This document shows, piece by piece, positions 29,301 through 40,134 of a DNA stretch of 64,000 bases. Under the pieces are notes generated by a model. The model did no database searches, was not told the DNA's origin, and worked only from the letters and a program-made list of their open reading frames with translations. The position numbers and the translations under genes are program-made. The stretch comes from Mantis religiosa. Its lineage: Eukaryota; Arthropoda; Insecta; Mantodea; Mantidae. Location of the stretch: positions 107,562,627-107,626,626 of the forward strand of contig CM060958.1 in the NCBI GenBank assembly GCA_030765055.1. Reading direction: 5' to 3'. Position 1 is the stretch's first letter; the number at the start of each line of letters is the position of its first letter.

Positions 29301-32300
29301 GAGGGGAGGTCGGTTGTTGGTCTCCACGCCTCTGCTGGGACCATTTCGGGATCGACAGCCAAGGTCCTTTGGGACTCGGATCGCCTACCAGGGACCTTTG
29401 GAGCTCGGATCGCCTGCCAGGGACCTTTGGAGCTCGGATCGCCTGCCAGGGACCTTTGGGGCTCGGATCGCCTGCCAGAGACCTTTGGGGCTCGGATCAC
29501 CTGCCAGGGACTTTTGGGGTTCCAATTACCTGCCAGAGACCTTTGGGGGCTCGAATCACTTACCAGGGACCTTTGGGACTTGGATCGCCTGCCAGGGACT
29601 TTTGGGGCTTTGATCGCCTGCCAGGGACTTTTGGGGTTCGGATCACCTGCCAGGGACTTTGGGGCTCGGATCACCTGCCAGGGACCTTTGGGGCTCTGAA
29701 GGCCTGCCAGGGACTTTTGGGGTTCGGATCACCTGCCAGGGACTTTGGGGCTCGGATCACCTGTCAGGGACCTTTTGGGGTTCGGATCACCTGCCAGGGA
29801 CTTTTGGGGCTCGGATCACCTGCCAGAGACCTTTAGGGCTCGGATCGCCTGCCAGGGACTTTTGGGGTTCGGATCACCTGCCAGGGACCTTTGGGGCTCG
29901 AATCACCTGCCAAGGACTTTTGGGGTTCGGATCACCTGCCAGAGAACTTTGGGGCGAATCACCTACCAGGGACCTTTGGAACTCGGATCGACTGCCAGGG
30001 AACTTTGGGGTTCGGATCAACTGCCAGGGACTTCTGGGGTTCCAATCACCTGCCAGAGACCTTTGGGGCCCGAATCACCTATCAGGGACCTTTGGGGCTC
30101 GGATCACCTGCCAGGGATTTTTGGGCTTCCAATCACCTGCCAGCGACCTTTGGGGTTCGGATCACCTGCCAGGGACTTTTAAGGTTCGGATCACCTGCCA
30201 GGGACTTTTGGCGCTCGGATCACCTGGCAGAGACCTTTGGGACTCGGATCGCCTGCCAGGGTCCTTTGGGGTTTGGATCACCTGCCAGGGACCTATGGGG
30301 CTCGGATCGCCTGCCAGGGACCTTTGGGGCCCGGATTACCTGCCAGGGACCTATGGGGCTCGGATCACGTGCCAGGGACTTTTGTGGTTCCAATCACCTG
30401 CCAGAGACCTTTGGGGCTAGAATTACCTACCAGGGACCTTTGGGACTCGGATCGCCTGCCAGGGACCTTTGGCACTCGGATCACCTGCCAGGGACTTTTG
30501 GGGTTCCAAACACCTGCCAGAGACCTCTGGGGCTCGAATCACTTACCAGGGACCTGTGGGACTCGGATCGCCTGCCAGGGACCTTTGGGGTTCGGATCAC
30601 CTGCCAGGAACTTTTGGGGTTCGGATCGCCTGCCAGAGACCTTTGGGGCTCGGATCTCCTGCAAGGGACTTTTGAGGTTCGGGTCACCTACCAGGGACTT
30701 TTGGGGCTCGGATCGCCTGCCAGGGACCTTTGGGGCTCGGAACGCCTGCCAGGGACCTTTGAGGCTCGGATCACCTGCCAGGGACTTTTGGGGTTCCAAT
30801 CACCTGCCGGAGACCCTTGGGGCTCGAATCACCTACCAGGGACCTTTGGGACTCGGATCCTTCCCAGGGACCTTTGGGGCTCGCATCACCTGCCAGGGAC
30901 TTTTGGAGTTCCAATCACCTGCCAGAGAACTTTGGGGCTTTAATCACCTACCAGGGACCTTTGGGGCTCGGATCACCTGCCAGGGATTTTTGGGGTTCGA
31001 ATCACCTGCCAGAGACCTTCGGGGCTCGAATCACTTGTCAGGGACATTTGGGACTCGGATCGACTGCCAGGAACCTTTGGGTTTCCGATCACCTGCCAGG
31101 GACCTATGGGGCTCGGATTGCCGGCCAGGGACCTTTGGGGTTCGGGTCACCTGCCAGAGACCTTTGGGGTTCGGATCGCCTGCCAGTGACCTTTAAGGTT
31201 CGGATCACCTGCTAGGCACTTTTGGGGTTCGGATCAGCTGCTAGGGAACTTTGGGGTTCGGATCGCCTGCCAGGGACCTTTGGGGTTCGGATCACCTACC
31301 AGGGACCTTTGGGGTTCGAATCACCTGCCAGGGAACTTTGGGGTTCGGATAGCCTGACAGAGACCTTTGGGGCTCGGATCGCCTGCCAGGGACCTTTGGG
31401 GTTCGGATCACCTGCTAGGGAACTTTGGGGTTCGGATCACCTGCTAGGGAACTTTGGGGTTCGGATCGCCTGCCAGGCAACTTTGGGGTTCGGATCACCT
31501 GCCAGGGAACTTTGGGGTTCGGATCACCTGCTAGGGAACTTTGGGGTTCGGATCACCTGCTAGGGAACTTTGGGGTTCGGATAGCCTGACAGAGACCTTT
31601 GGGGCTCGGATCGCCTGCCAGGGACCTTTGGGGTTCGGATCACCTGCCAGGGAACTTTGGGGTTCGGATCACCTGCTAGGGAACTTTGGGGTTCGGATCA
31701 CCTGCTAGGGAACTTTGGGGTTCGGATCGCCTGCCAGGGAACTTTGGGGTTCGGATCACCTGCTAGGGACTTTTGGGGTTCGGATCACCTGTTAGGGAAC
31801 TTTGGGGTTCGGATCACCTGCCAGGGAACTTTGGGGTTCGGATCGCCTGCCAGGGAACTTTGGGGTTCGGATCACCTGCTAGGGACTTTTGGGGTTGGGA
31901 TCACCTGCCAGGGAACTTTGGGGTTCGGATCACCTGCTAGGGAACTTTGGGGTTCGGATCGCCTGCTAGGGAACTTTGGGGTTCGGATCACCTGCTAGAG
32001 ACTTTTGGGGTTCGGATCACCTGCTAGGGAACTTTGGGGTTCGGATCGCCTGCCAGGGAACTTTGGGGCTCGGATCGCCTGCCAGGGACCTTTGGGGTTC
32101 GGATCACCTGCCAGGGAACTTTGGGGTTCGGATCACCTGCTAGGGAACTTTGGGGCTCGGATCGCCTGCCAGGGAACTTTGGGGTTCGGATCACCTGTTA
32201 GGGAACTTTGGGGTTCGGATCACCTGCCAGGGAACTTTGGGGTTCGGATCACCTGTTAGGGAACTTTGGGGCTCGGATCACCTGTTAGGGAACTTTGGGG

Positions 32301-34880
32301 TTCGGATCACCTGCCAGGGAACTTTGGGGTTCGGATCGCCTGCCAGGGAACTTTGGGGTTCGGATCACCTGCCAGGGAACTTTGGGGTTCGGATCGCCTG
32401 CCAGGGAACTTTGGGGCTCGGATCACCTGTTAGGGAACTTTGAGGTTCGGATCACATGCCAGGGAACTTTGGGGTTCGGATCACCTGCTAGGGAACTTTG
32501 GGGTTCGGATCACCTGCTAGGGAACTTTGGGGTTCGGATCGACTGTTAGGGAACTTTGGGGCTCGGATCACCTGTTAGGGAACTTTGGGGTTCGGATCAC
32601 CTGCCAGGGAACTTTGGGGTTCGGATCACCTGCTAGGGAACTTTGGGGTTCGGATCACCTGCTAGGGAACTTTGGGGTTCGGATCGCCTGCTAGGGAACT
32701 TTGGGGTTCGGATCACCTGCCAGGGAACTTTGGGGTTCGGATCACCTGTTAGGGAACTTTGGGGCTCGGATCACCTGTTAGGGAACTTTGGGGTTCGGAT
32801 AGCCTGCCAGGGACCTTTGGGGTTCGGATAGCCTGACAGAGACCTTTGGGGCTCGGATCACCTGCCAGGGACTTTGGGGCTCGGATCACCTGCCAGGGAA
32901 CTTTGGGGCTCGGATCACCTGACAGAGAACTTTGGGGTTCGGATCGCCTCCCAGGGACCTTTGGGGCTCGGATCACCTGCCAGGGAACTTTGGGGCTCGG
33001 ATCGCCTGCCAGTGACCTTTGGGGCTCGGATCACCTGCCAGGGAACTTTGGGGCTCGGATCACCTGCCAGGGAACTTTGGGGCTCGGATCACCTGACAGA
33101 GAACTTTGGGGTTCCGATCGCCTGCCAGGGACCTTTGGGGTTCGGATCACCTGTCAGGGAACTTTGGGGCTCGGATCGCCTGCCAGGGACCTTTGGGGTT
33201 CGGATCACCTGCCAGGGAACTTTGGGGCTCGGATCGCCTGCCAGGGAACTTTGGGGTTCGGATCACCTGCCAGGGAACTTTGGGGTTCGGATCGCCTGCC
33301 AGGGACCTTTGGGGCTCGGATCGCCTGCCAGGGAACTTTGGGGCTCGGATCGCCTGCCAGGGACCTTTGGGGTTCGGATCACCTGCCAGGGAACTTTGGG
33401 GTTCGGATAGCCTGCCAGGGACCTTTGGGGTTCGGATAGCCTGACAGAGACCTTTGGGGCTCGGATCACCTGCCAGGGAAGTTTGGGGCTCGGATCACCT
33501 GCCAGGGAACTTTGGGGCTCGGATCACCTGACAGAGAACTTTGGGGTTCGGATCGCCTGCCAGGGACCTTTGGGGCTCGGATCACCTGCCAGGGAACTTT
33601 GGGGCTCGGATCGCCTGCCAGGGACCTTTGGGGTTCGGATCACCTGCCAGGGAACTTTGGGGCTCGGATCACCTGCCAGGGAACTTTGGGGCTCGGATCA
33701 CCTGACAGAGAACTTTGGGGTTCGGATCGCCTGCCAGGGACCTTTGGGGTTCGGATCACCTGCCAGTGAACTTTGGGGTTCGGATCACCTGACAGGGACC
33801 TTTGGGGTTCGGATCACCTGCCAGGGAACTTTGGGGTTCGGATCACCTGCCAGGGAACTTTGGGGTTCGGATCACCTGCCAGGGAACTTTGGGGCTCGTA
33901 TCACCTGCCAGGGAACTTTGGGGCTCGGATCACCTGACAGAGAACTTTGGGGTTCGGATCACCTGCCAGGGAACTTTGGGGCTCGGATCACCTGACAGAG
34001 AACTTTGGGGCTCGGATCGCCTGCCAGGGACCTTTGGGGTTCGGATCACCTGCCAGTGAACTTTGGGGTTCGGATCACCTGACAGGGACCTTTGGGGTTC
34101 GGATCACCTGCCAGGGAACTTTGGGGTTCGGATCACCTGCCAGGGAACTTTGGGGTTCGGATCACCTGCCAGGGAACTTTGGGGCTCGTATCACCTGCCA
34201 GGGAACTTTGGGGCTCGGATCACCTGACAGAGAACTTTGGGGTTCGGATCACCTGCCAGGGAACTTTGGGGCTCGGATCACCTGACAGAGAACTTTGGGG
34301 CTCGGATCACCTGCCAGGGAACTTTGGGGCTCGGATCACCTGCCAGGGAACTTTGGGGCTCGGATCACCTGACAGAGAACTTTGGGGTTCGGATCGCCTG
34401 CCAGGGACCTTTGGGGTTCGGATCACCTGCCAGGGAACTTTGGGGCTCGGATCGCCTGCCAGGGACCTTTGGGGTTCGGATCACCTGCCAGGGAACTTTG
34501 GGGTTCGGATAGCCTGACAGAGGCCTTTGGGGCTCTGATCACCTACCAGAGACCTTTGGGGCTTGGATCACCTGCCAGGGACCTTTGGGACTCACATCAC
34601 CTGCCAGGGACTTTTGGGGCTCGGACCGCCAGCCAGGTACCTTTGGGGATCGGCTGCTGGGCCGTCCCGGGGAGCGTGACCGTTGCCCTGGCCTGTCGGG
34701 TGTAGTTTCTATCAAAGTAAACTCTATGGACCCTGCCCTCTGTACTGGCGTGTCTCCTTTGCTCGTCCGCCCTCTGTCTCATTCGCTTCATCCCTCCTCC
34801 CGGGGGGTGTCCCACTTGGAGGAACAATGGGCCCAGCATGGTGGCCTACGTACCGAATCCCCTCCGTAATGAAATCCTAA
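29282..34880 (+). mobile_element. SINE-B copy hugely enlarged by an internal minisatellite
   Basis: The left flank (CCTCTGCTGGGACCATTTCGG near 29,330) matches 39,550-39,570. The right flank (TAAACTCTATGGACCCTGCC, CTCTGTACTG, GGGCCCAGCATGGTGGCCTA, TAATGAAATCCTAATC) matches 39,705-39,880. Head and first half of the body are missing. The minisatellite lies exactly where the 39-kb copy has ~1.7 tandem units. Confidence 0.9.
29345..34645. repeat. 29-bp minisatellite, about 180 copies
   Basis: Unit close to GGATCACCTGCCAGGGA + (A/C)CTTTGGGG(T/C)TC = 29 bp, tandem without spacers. The left third (to ~31.2 kb) favours GGGACCTTTGGGGCTC and includes divergent CCAATCACC and CGAATCACCTACC units in a recurring order. 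The right part favours GGGAACTTTGGGGTTC. Higher-order duplications are visible (232 bp near 31.35/31.58 kb; 290 bp near 33.76/34.05 kb). No unit contains a stop in most phases, so long frames on both strands are by-products. Confidence 0.99.
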
Positions 34881-34924
34881 TCTTAAGCATTATATAAGAA
34901 AATAAACGTGTGTCAGTTTCACTG

Positions 34925-35187
34925 TCAGTTAACAATTTCCAAGAAGAAATCACTGCATATCTCAATGATGATTTGTCACCTCCTCTTTCTAGTGCACTGG
35001 ATTACTTGAAAATATATTAAACATTTTCAGAACTATAAAAAACGGGCTGCTAAATATTTATGTGTTCCAGCTGCAACACTATTCTCTGAAAGACTATTTA
35101 GCGCAGCAGGACTCATATGTGGCAGACAAATTAGAGTTGAGCACGAAAGAATGAGAATGCTAGTATTTTTGAACAGAAACTTATAAA
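34925..35187 (+). pseudogene. hAT transposase dimerisation domain
   Basis: The final frame contains A-A-K-Y-L-C-V-P-A-A-T-L-F-S-E-R-L-F-S-A-A-G, the hallmark of the hAT C-terminal dimerisation domain, then R-M-R-M-L-V-F-L-N-R-N-L and stop at about 35,185. The preceding 100 bp are damaged (stops, frameshift). The upstream catalytic region is absent; a SINE-B with its minisatellite now lies there. Confidence 0.85.
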
Positions 35188-35319
35188 AGTGAACTGTTTT
35201 GCTTTTGAATGTCTAATGTAGAGTTTAAAAATTAGAACACTGATGGTTTTAAGTTTTGTCTCATTAAAAATGTGTACATGTTTAATTTATTATTCTATTT
35301 TGTACTGAAACTAGAGGTA

Positions 35320-35398
35320 GAAATGACCGTATCGAGTATCGAAGTATCGGTTCGTGGAAGATATCGAGTATCGAGAAAAATGTTATCGATCCATCCCT
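35320..35398. mobile_element. Probable hAT 3' terminus with iterated TATCGAGTATCG
   Basis: TATCGAGTATCG-like motifs repeat at 35,328-35,375, and the segment ends ATCGATCCATCCCTA, the complement of the TAGGGATGGAT start usual for hAT inverted repeats. It lies 210 bp after the hAT C-terminus, as expected for the same element. Confidence 0.6.
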
Positions 35399-35399
35399 A

Positions 35400-36429
35400 A
35401 CTAAGCCTAAATGAGCAACATTGCAGTGTGCTCCGTCTGCCTTTCTGGATACAGCAGCGCTGTTGTACAAACAGCAGCTGCAGCAGCACCGATTCTCGTC
35501 TGTTTTCAAGATCAATGGCCGACCTTGCAATGTCGAGGAGTGGGCTGCAAGCCAAACGTGCATTTATCCAGTTCTGGAATGTGAGAATTCCGCACACAGT
35601 CTCACGTTTTTATATTCAAACTGTCTGTGCATCTTGAACTTTAAGTATCTCTCATTTAAATACACAATTTACATCAATTGTTGTAGATACTTGCATAATA
35701 TTTGAAGATAAAATTTACTGCATTAAAAACTAGCTCTCGTTAAAACATTCAGATTTTATTTAATAACTATCTGACCCGGCGAACTTCTGTGCCGCCCATA
35801 AAAGTTGTTTAAACTTATGTATACAGGTTTCTCCAAAATGGCACGACTGATTATAGCCATTGCTTACTTTATAATTTAACTAGTCCGAATTTCGGTGCCG
35901 CAGCTTCGAACCTCAAAAGTTGTTATTGTGACGCACCGGCCACGAAACCAAAAACATTACTACTTTCTCTTTATCAGTGACCCTAGTCTAACTTTCAGGT
36001 AATGGGTCAAAAGGCAGTTATTTGTGTAAAAGTCGACTAATAACTCGGACAGTTGCAAGGTTGCACTTCAGTGTAAAACTACACATTCCGTCCTAACAGG
36101 GAGGATTTTGCGCGTACTTAAATAGCAAATCCAAGCAATATGGAGCGTTATACGAACGCCGAAATGACGGATATGGTTTTGATGTATGGAAGAGCTGAAG
36201 GGAGTTCAACGAACGCACGACTAATTTAGTTTCATTAAAAATATGAATTGTAAAAATAGTTACATCTGTTTAACTTCAGAGCATTTTGTTATGATGTTAA
36301 TTCTTCAGTACTTTCAACCACTTACTGTAAATATCAACAGCTTCCTTTTCAGTCATAAGTGCTTTATTTAGCGTTATCAAACACATGAAACAAAATGCTC
36401 GTCTGATTGTATAAGCTATTTAGTACAAT
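35400..36429. other. Unassigned spacer
   Basis: Contains GACCCGGCGAACTTCTGTGCCGC at about 35,775, a motif I have seen in insect repeats but cannot place, and a CAGCAGCTGCAGCAGCAC run near 35,470. No gene seen. Confidence 0.4.
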
Positions 36430-36464
36430 TAATTATTTCCGGGCTGTTTTGCCGTGGTCTGTTG

Positions 36465-36521
36465 GCGTAAGAACGTCCAAAACGTTTCGTCCACAACTGC
36501 GGTAGACATCCTCAGTGGCGC
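36465..36521 (-). ncRNA. Hammerhead-like ribozyme core 1 (PLE-associated), decayed
   Basis: On the minus strand: C-U-G-A-G-G-A (36,515-36,509; fits CUGANGA), stem II GUCUAC/GUGGAC with one G-U pair, then GAAAC (36,488-36,484). Stem III is ACGU/ACGU with a 5-nt loop. The cleavage region reads ACGUUC, one U more than the usual GUC. Stem I is A-U plus GCG/CGC with a two-base mismatch. The extra U and weak stem I suggest an inactive relic. Confidence 0.55.
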
Positions 36522-37612
36522 GGTCGAAGTTTCCTTGCGGAGAGTTTCGCTGCGTTGAAGGGTTCATGCTATGCCATGTGGTGCTGGCTGGCTGTACATA
36601 GCCAGAAGGTTTTTGCTGCGTGCCCACCCGTTAAGGGTTTTACTGCAGGTAAGGTATAGATTTCGGGATGTTGTAGGGTGAGATGTGGGTTTTTAGATTG
36701 ATGTTGGTTATGAGGTTACAGGTTTGTACCTAGGGGTTGAAGGACAGGATGCAATGCCTTGCACCCTGGTGTCTTTTTTATTTTTAATTTAAGGAAGAAT
36801 TTTTATGCCAAGCAGCCTGGAAGGATTATGTGGAGCTCAGCTTTAGCTGCTGTTCGGATTAGCTCCTGGGTTATCTCGGATGCCCGCAAGCCAAGCGGGG
36901 TAACCGGTGCTGTCTAGAACGGCGTCTAGTGGGGTCATAATCTCCCAAGGACCTGACAAGGGCGCTTCTGTGGTTGGGTAAACTTGCATATAATTTTGAA
37001 GCCCGGTGCCTAATTTCATCCTCCACGTATGGAAGACTCGAGGCCTCGTGAAGCAACCTGGTAGTAAAATAACGTCCCACAGAATATATAGACCTAAGTC
37101 CTCTATTCTGTCCACGTTGAATGCTAACCAGCTGTCTGCTGCCATGCCCCAGATCTCGCAGGCTGAAGGGTTCAGGGGCAGCAGCAGCAGCAGCAGACCA
37201 GAGGTCCAGATGTGGTCCTAGTCGGGCGGGGCTATTTTTCTTTTTCCCCTTCCGGGTGTCTTATGCCGCAGTACCTAGCCGCTTTGCGGCTTAACCTGCA
37301 AAATTAGCAAATTGGTTTCATGTTCTGCTGGGGTGTTTGAGTTTTTTGGGAAATTTGGAATGGAATGCCCTTGTTTAATTCTCATAGACAGCTGCACTTA
37401 AGCGTTCCCCCGTTTTGGGAGACAAGATTTAAAGTTTTTCCTCCGGTTTGGTTACGGGTTGTATATTGCTTGATCCATCAGGCGTAAAAATGGGTCCTAG
37501 AGGCATCTGGGGTTTCTCTTGGGTTAACCAAGGGGCCCCAAGACGTCTCTTGGTAGTCTGAAGGATGGCGAGCGTCTTTGATCCCTCCGGTCATACCTGC
37601 CCAGGGAATTCA

Positions 37613-38165
37613 CTAAAGGGTTGGGGTGATTTTGGATTTTGTCGTACATTGATCGTGCCCTATCGCGGATGACATCGACAATGTACGGGAGACCAGTGCC
37701 TGAGTCGCGCTATTTGTACTGGTTGTTGGGAGGCGGAGCCTGGGTAGTGCGGCAATGGTATCCTCTGATTGGTCCACGTCATTTTTGGTAGTTAAATGAC
37801 GTTTCTTGTTCTGGATAACAGGGTGCCAGTTTCTATTGAGTTTTAAGGCTTCTTCCTTTGTGTTGAAATTATTAGGATGCTTATATATCTCAATGGCCTC
37901 CCGTTGAAGTCGTGTGTGGTAATGTTCTGTAGTGGAAAGGATGCTAGTGTCCTGGAATTGTATTATATGCTCGCCTTCCGCCTCAATAGCATGTTCGACG
38001 ACTGTAGACTTTTCTGTGTGGCCCAGACGGCAGTTGCTCTTATGTTCTTTGATCCTAGTGCTGACACTGCGTTGTGTTGTTCCAATGTATACTGAGCCGC
38101 AAGAACAGGGAATGCGATTTACACCGGCTAAGGACAGGTTCCCGAGGATCTTTCGCCAATAGACC
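37613..38165 (-). pseudogene. GIY-YIG endonuclease domain of a Penelope-like element
   Basis: The frame shows I-P-C-S-C-G-S-V-Y-I-G-T-T (the C-x-C-G then Y-I-G part), R-I-K-E-H (with the catalytic Arg region), S-T-V-V-E-H, R-L-Q-R-E-A-I-E-I-Y-K-H, and N-R-N-W-H-P-V. This order is characteristic of the endonuclease C-terminal to the PLE reverse transcriptase. The leading G-I-Y is seen as G-V-N. The frame stays open to 37,613. The upstream reverse transcriptase is missing, and the frame begins inside the inverted 35-bp copy. Confidence 0.88.
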
Positions 38166-38190
38166 ACGGCAAAACAGCCCGGAAATAATT

Positions 38191-38800
38191 GTATTATGGA
38201 CTCCGGCCGTGAAAGCTTACGTTCTCTCAAGCCATTTAGTTTTGGTTAATTTATCTACAATTCTTTGATGTTGGTTTTCTTTTTTGTTTATCATTTAATG
38301 CTTCCATCCTCAACCTCACTAACATTAACTTCCCTCTATAAGGTATAAGTTGTATATGTCCACCAGCTTATTTGTCATCATGGACTGCTATAACGGAATT
38401 TTGGAACACGTTAAACACTCATAAGCAATAATTAATCAATATCTTCTTTATTGCGGTTTCATAAGCCAAAGAAATTCTTAAGCTACTGCGGAGTATGCCG
38501 GTATGTTTACAAACAGCACAGCACGCGGCACGACGTGTGACCTATACCTGCGAACTCGTACAGCGTGAGGCAGGCGTCGTTGTTCCTGTGACTGCCTAAT
38601 CCACACTCAATCTAGAGCATTTTTATGCGGCTATATTGTTGGTAAAAGCTATCTATATATGTGTTACATAGAAGCTGAGCAACTACTTCTATATTCGTTC
38701 AATGTCGTTTTGAAACACCCTGTATAAATAAGACATATTCAGATTAGATAGTTATTTATGCTACAATTGAGGGTAGACTTTAAATACAACACAGTTACAA
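38191..38800. other. Unassigned spacer
   Basis: No recognised element or gene. Confidence 0.4.
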
Positions 38801-39046
38801 TTAAGTAAATAAATTTAAAGTATTGATAAACAATATTTTTGTCTTTTTTTTTTTTTGCGGTTCGTAAATATAAAACGCTGATGGTTTACCGACGTGAGAA
38901 CACGTGACGTATAACTGTCCATGAGAAAAACAGGAGACTTCAAGTTGATTACCGAAACTTCCAACGACTGCCCTTGTCATCGCAAAGATCAAACGTACGC
39001 GAAATTGTAGGCGCTTAAAATCAAAGGGAAAATGCGTTGAAATCAT
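38801..39046 (-). pseudogene. Helitron PIF1-like helicase C-terminal fragment
   Basis: The frame contains F-P-F-D-F-K-R-L-Q-F-R-V-R-L-I-F-A-M-T, then, after a damaged stretch where N-K-A-Q-G-Q-S is expected, C-F-S-H-G-Q-L-Y-V-T-C-S-H-V-G-K-P-S. This is the last conserved motif block (superfamily 1 motifs V/VI) of Helitron Rep/helicase proteins. The Rep domain and the rest of the helicase are absent. The characteristic 3' hairpin of Helitrons was not found nearby. Confidence 0.82.
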
Positions 39047-39228
39047 GTGTGACTCTACAGTAGAAAGAGTACAAAAGAGTAGCTTTAGTTCTTTGAGTTA
39101 TTATTCTCTGTTACTAAACTTAAATTATTATTTAGTGGCAGCTTTAGTTCCCTGTCACGAATATTCCTGGGTTCCTTACCACTCTCAGACTTGAGGGCAT
39201 TCTTCCAGTGTCACTGCACTCCTAGAAG

Positions 39229-39884
39229 GAGGCACCGAGCGGGATGGCTCAGGCGGTGTCGTCTGTGGACCGTATTCGGGAGGCCCGGGTTCGATTCCCG
39301 TGGCTGACCTACCTTACCCATGAGTGTTTCGGGGGTTTTCCCGGGTCGGTAGGCGAATGCTGGGTAGGTTATTTACATCTCCTGAATTTCCTGTCCCTCC
39401 ATTTCATCTCCATTATCATTTCACATCATCTCTCATCTGGTGGTCTCTTTCAAGGCAGAAGTGTCGGCGGGAGTCTCGGCGGTACATGGCAGGATGATGT
39501 GCTCTGCGGAAAACTACTTCCTCCTCCGGTAGGTCAGTTGCCAGTCTCCGCTCCTCTGCTGGGACCATTTCGGAACCGCCAGCCAGGGACCTTTTTGACT
39601 CGGATCGCCAGACTGGGACCATTAGGTCTTGGCTGCAGGGCTCGTTACTGTCCCGCTGTAGAGGAGTGAGTTCGTTGTCCTGGACAGTCGGGGGAAGTCT
39701 CTATCCAAGTAAACTGTAGGGACCCTGCCCTCTGTACTGTCGTGTCTCCTTGAGTCGGCTGTCCTCTGTCACCTTCGCTCCATCCTTTCTCCCGGAGGTG
39801 CTCCACGTAGGGGTATATGAACAATGGGCCCAGCATGGTGGCCTACGTACCGAATCCCTTCCGTAATGAAATCCTAATCCTAAT
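39229..39884 (+). mobile_element. Full-length SINE-B (656 bp)
   Basis: Flanked by CCTAGAAG at 39,221-39,228 and 39,885-39,892. The tRNA-like head has an A box (TGGCTCAGGCGG) and a consensus B box (GGTTCGATTCC). The body includes GGGGGTTTTCCCGGG and TCTCATCTGGTGGTCTC. At 39,566-39,615 it carries 1.7 tandem units of 29 bp, the seed of the minisatellite at 29.3-34.6 kb. It ends in (TAATCC)n. This is the reference copy for the family. Confidence 0.95.
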
Positions 39885-40134
39885 CCTAGAAGTAGACAGG
39901 ATTGTACTAAGCATCTTGGAGGTGCGAGGGCTGTTAAACACTCCCCTACTACTATTGCTACTGCTACTACTACGTATGTTCTATATCATTTCTGAGAACA
40001 TCTCTGGTATATTAAGCTCATCTTATGGTAGGCAAAAACTTTTTTACTACCATTTTATACGAAGCTAGACTTCTTAATCATTTATATTGATGTGTCACGT
40101 GGTTTAAAGCTCGTACAGCAATAAAAACTACCTA

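Larger units (their letters stand above)
36430..38190 (-). mobile_element. Penelope-like element (PLE) remnant bounded by inverted 35-bp copies
   Basis: The block TTATTTCCGGGCTGTTTTGC… at 36,432-36,467 recurs inverted at 38,153-38,188. The minus strand carries a GIY-YIG domain near the right end and a hammerhead-like core near the left end. Between 36,600 and 37,600 is GC-richer sequence without recognised motifs. Reverse transcriptase is missing. The right-hand inverted copy continues into CCGGCCGTGAAAGCTTACG, typical of PLE terminal sequence, so the structure is a truncated, partly inverted PLE. Confidence 0.7.

Noticed and set aside
29659..31196. Long repeat protein(s) of 250-350 residues
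   Set aside because: Products of a stop-free 29-bp satellite in several frames at once, without a consistent start or codon bias.
29345..34645. CRISPR-like array of 29-bp repeats
   Set aside because: Units are directly tandem with no spacers and vary internally; the context is eukaryotic SINE sequence.
37172..37200. CAG trinucleotide expansion
   Set aside because: Only about six units in a spacer; not notable.
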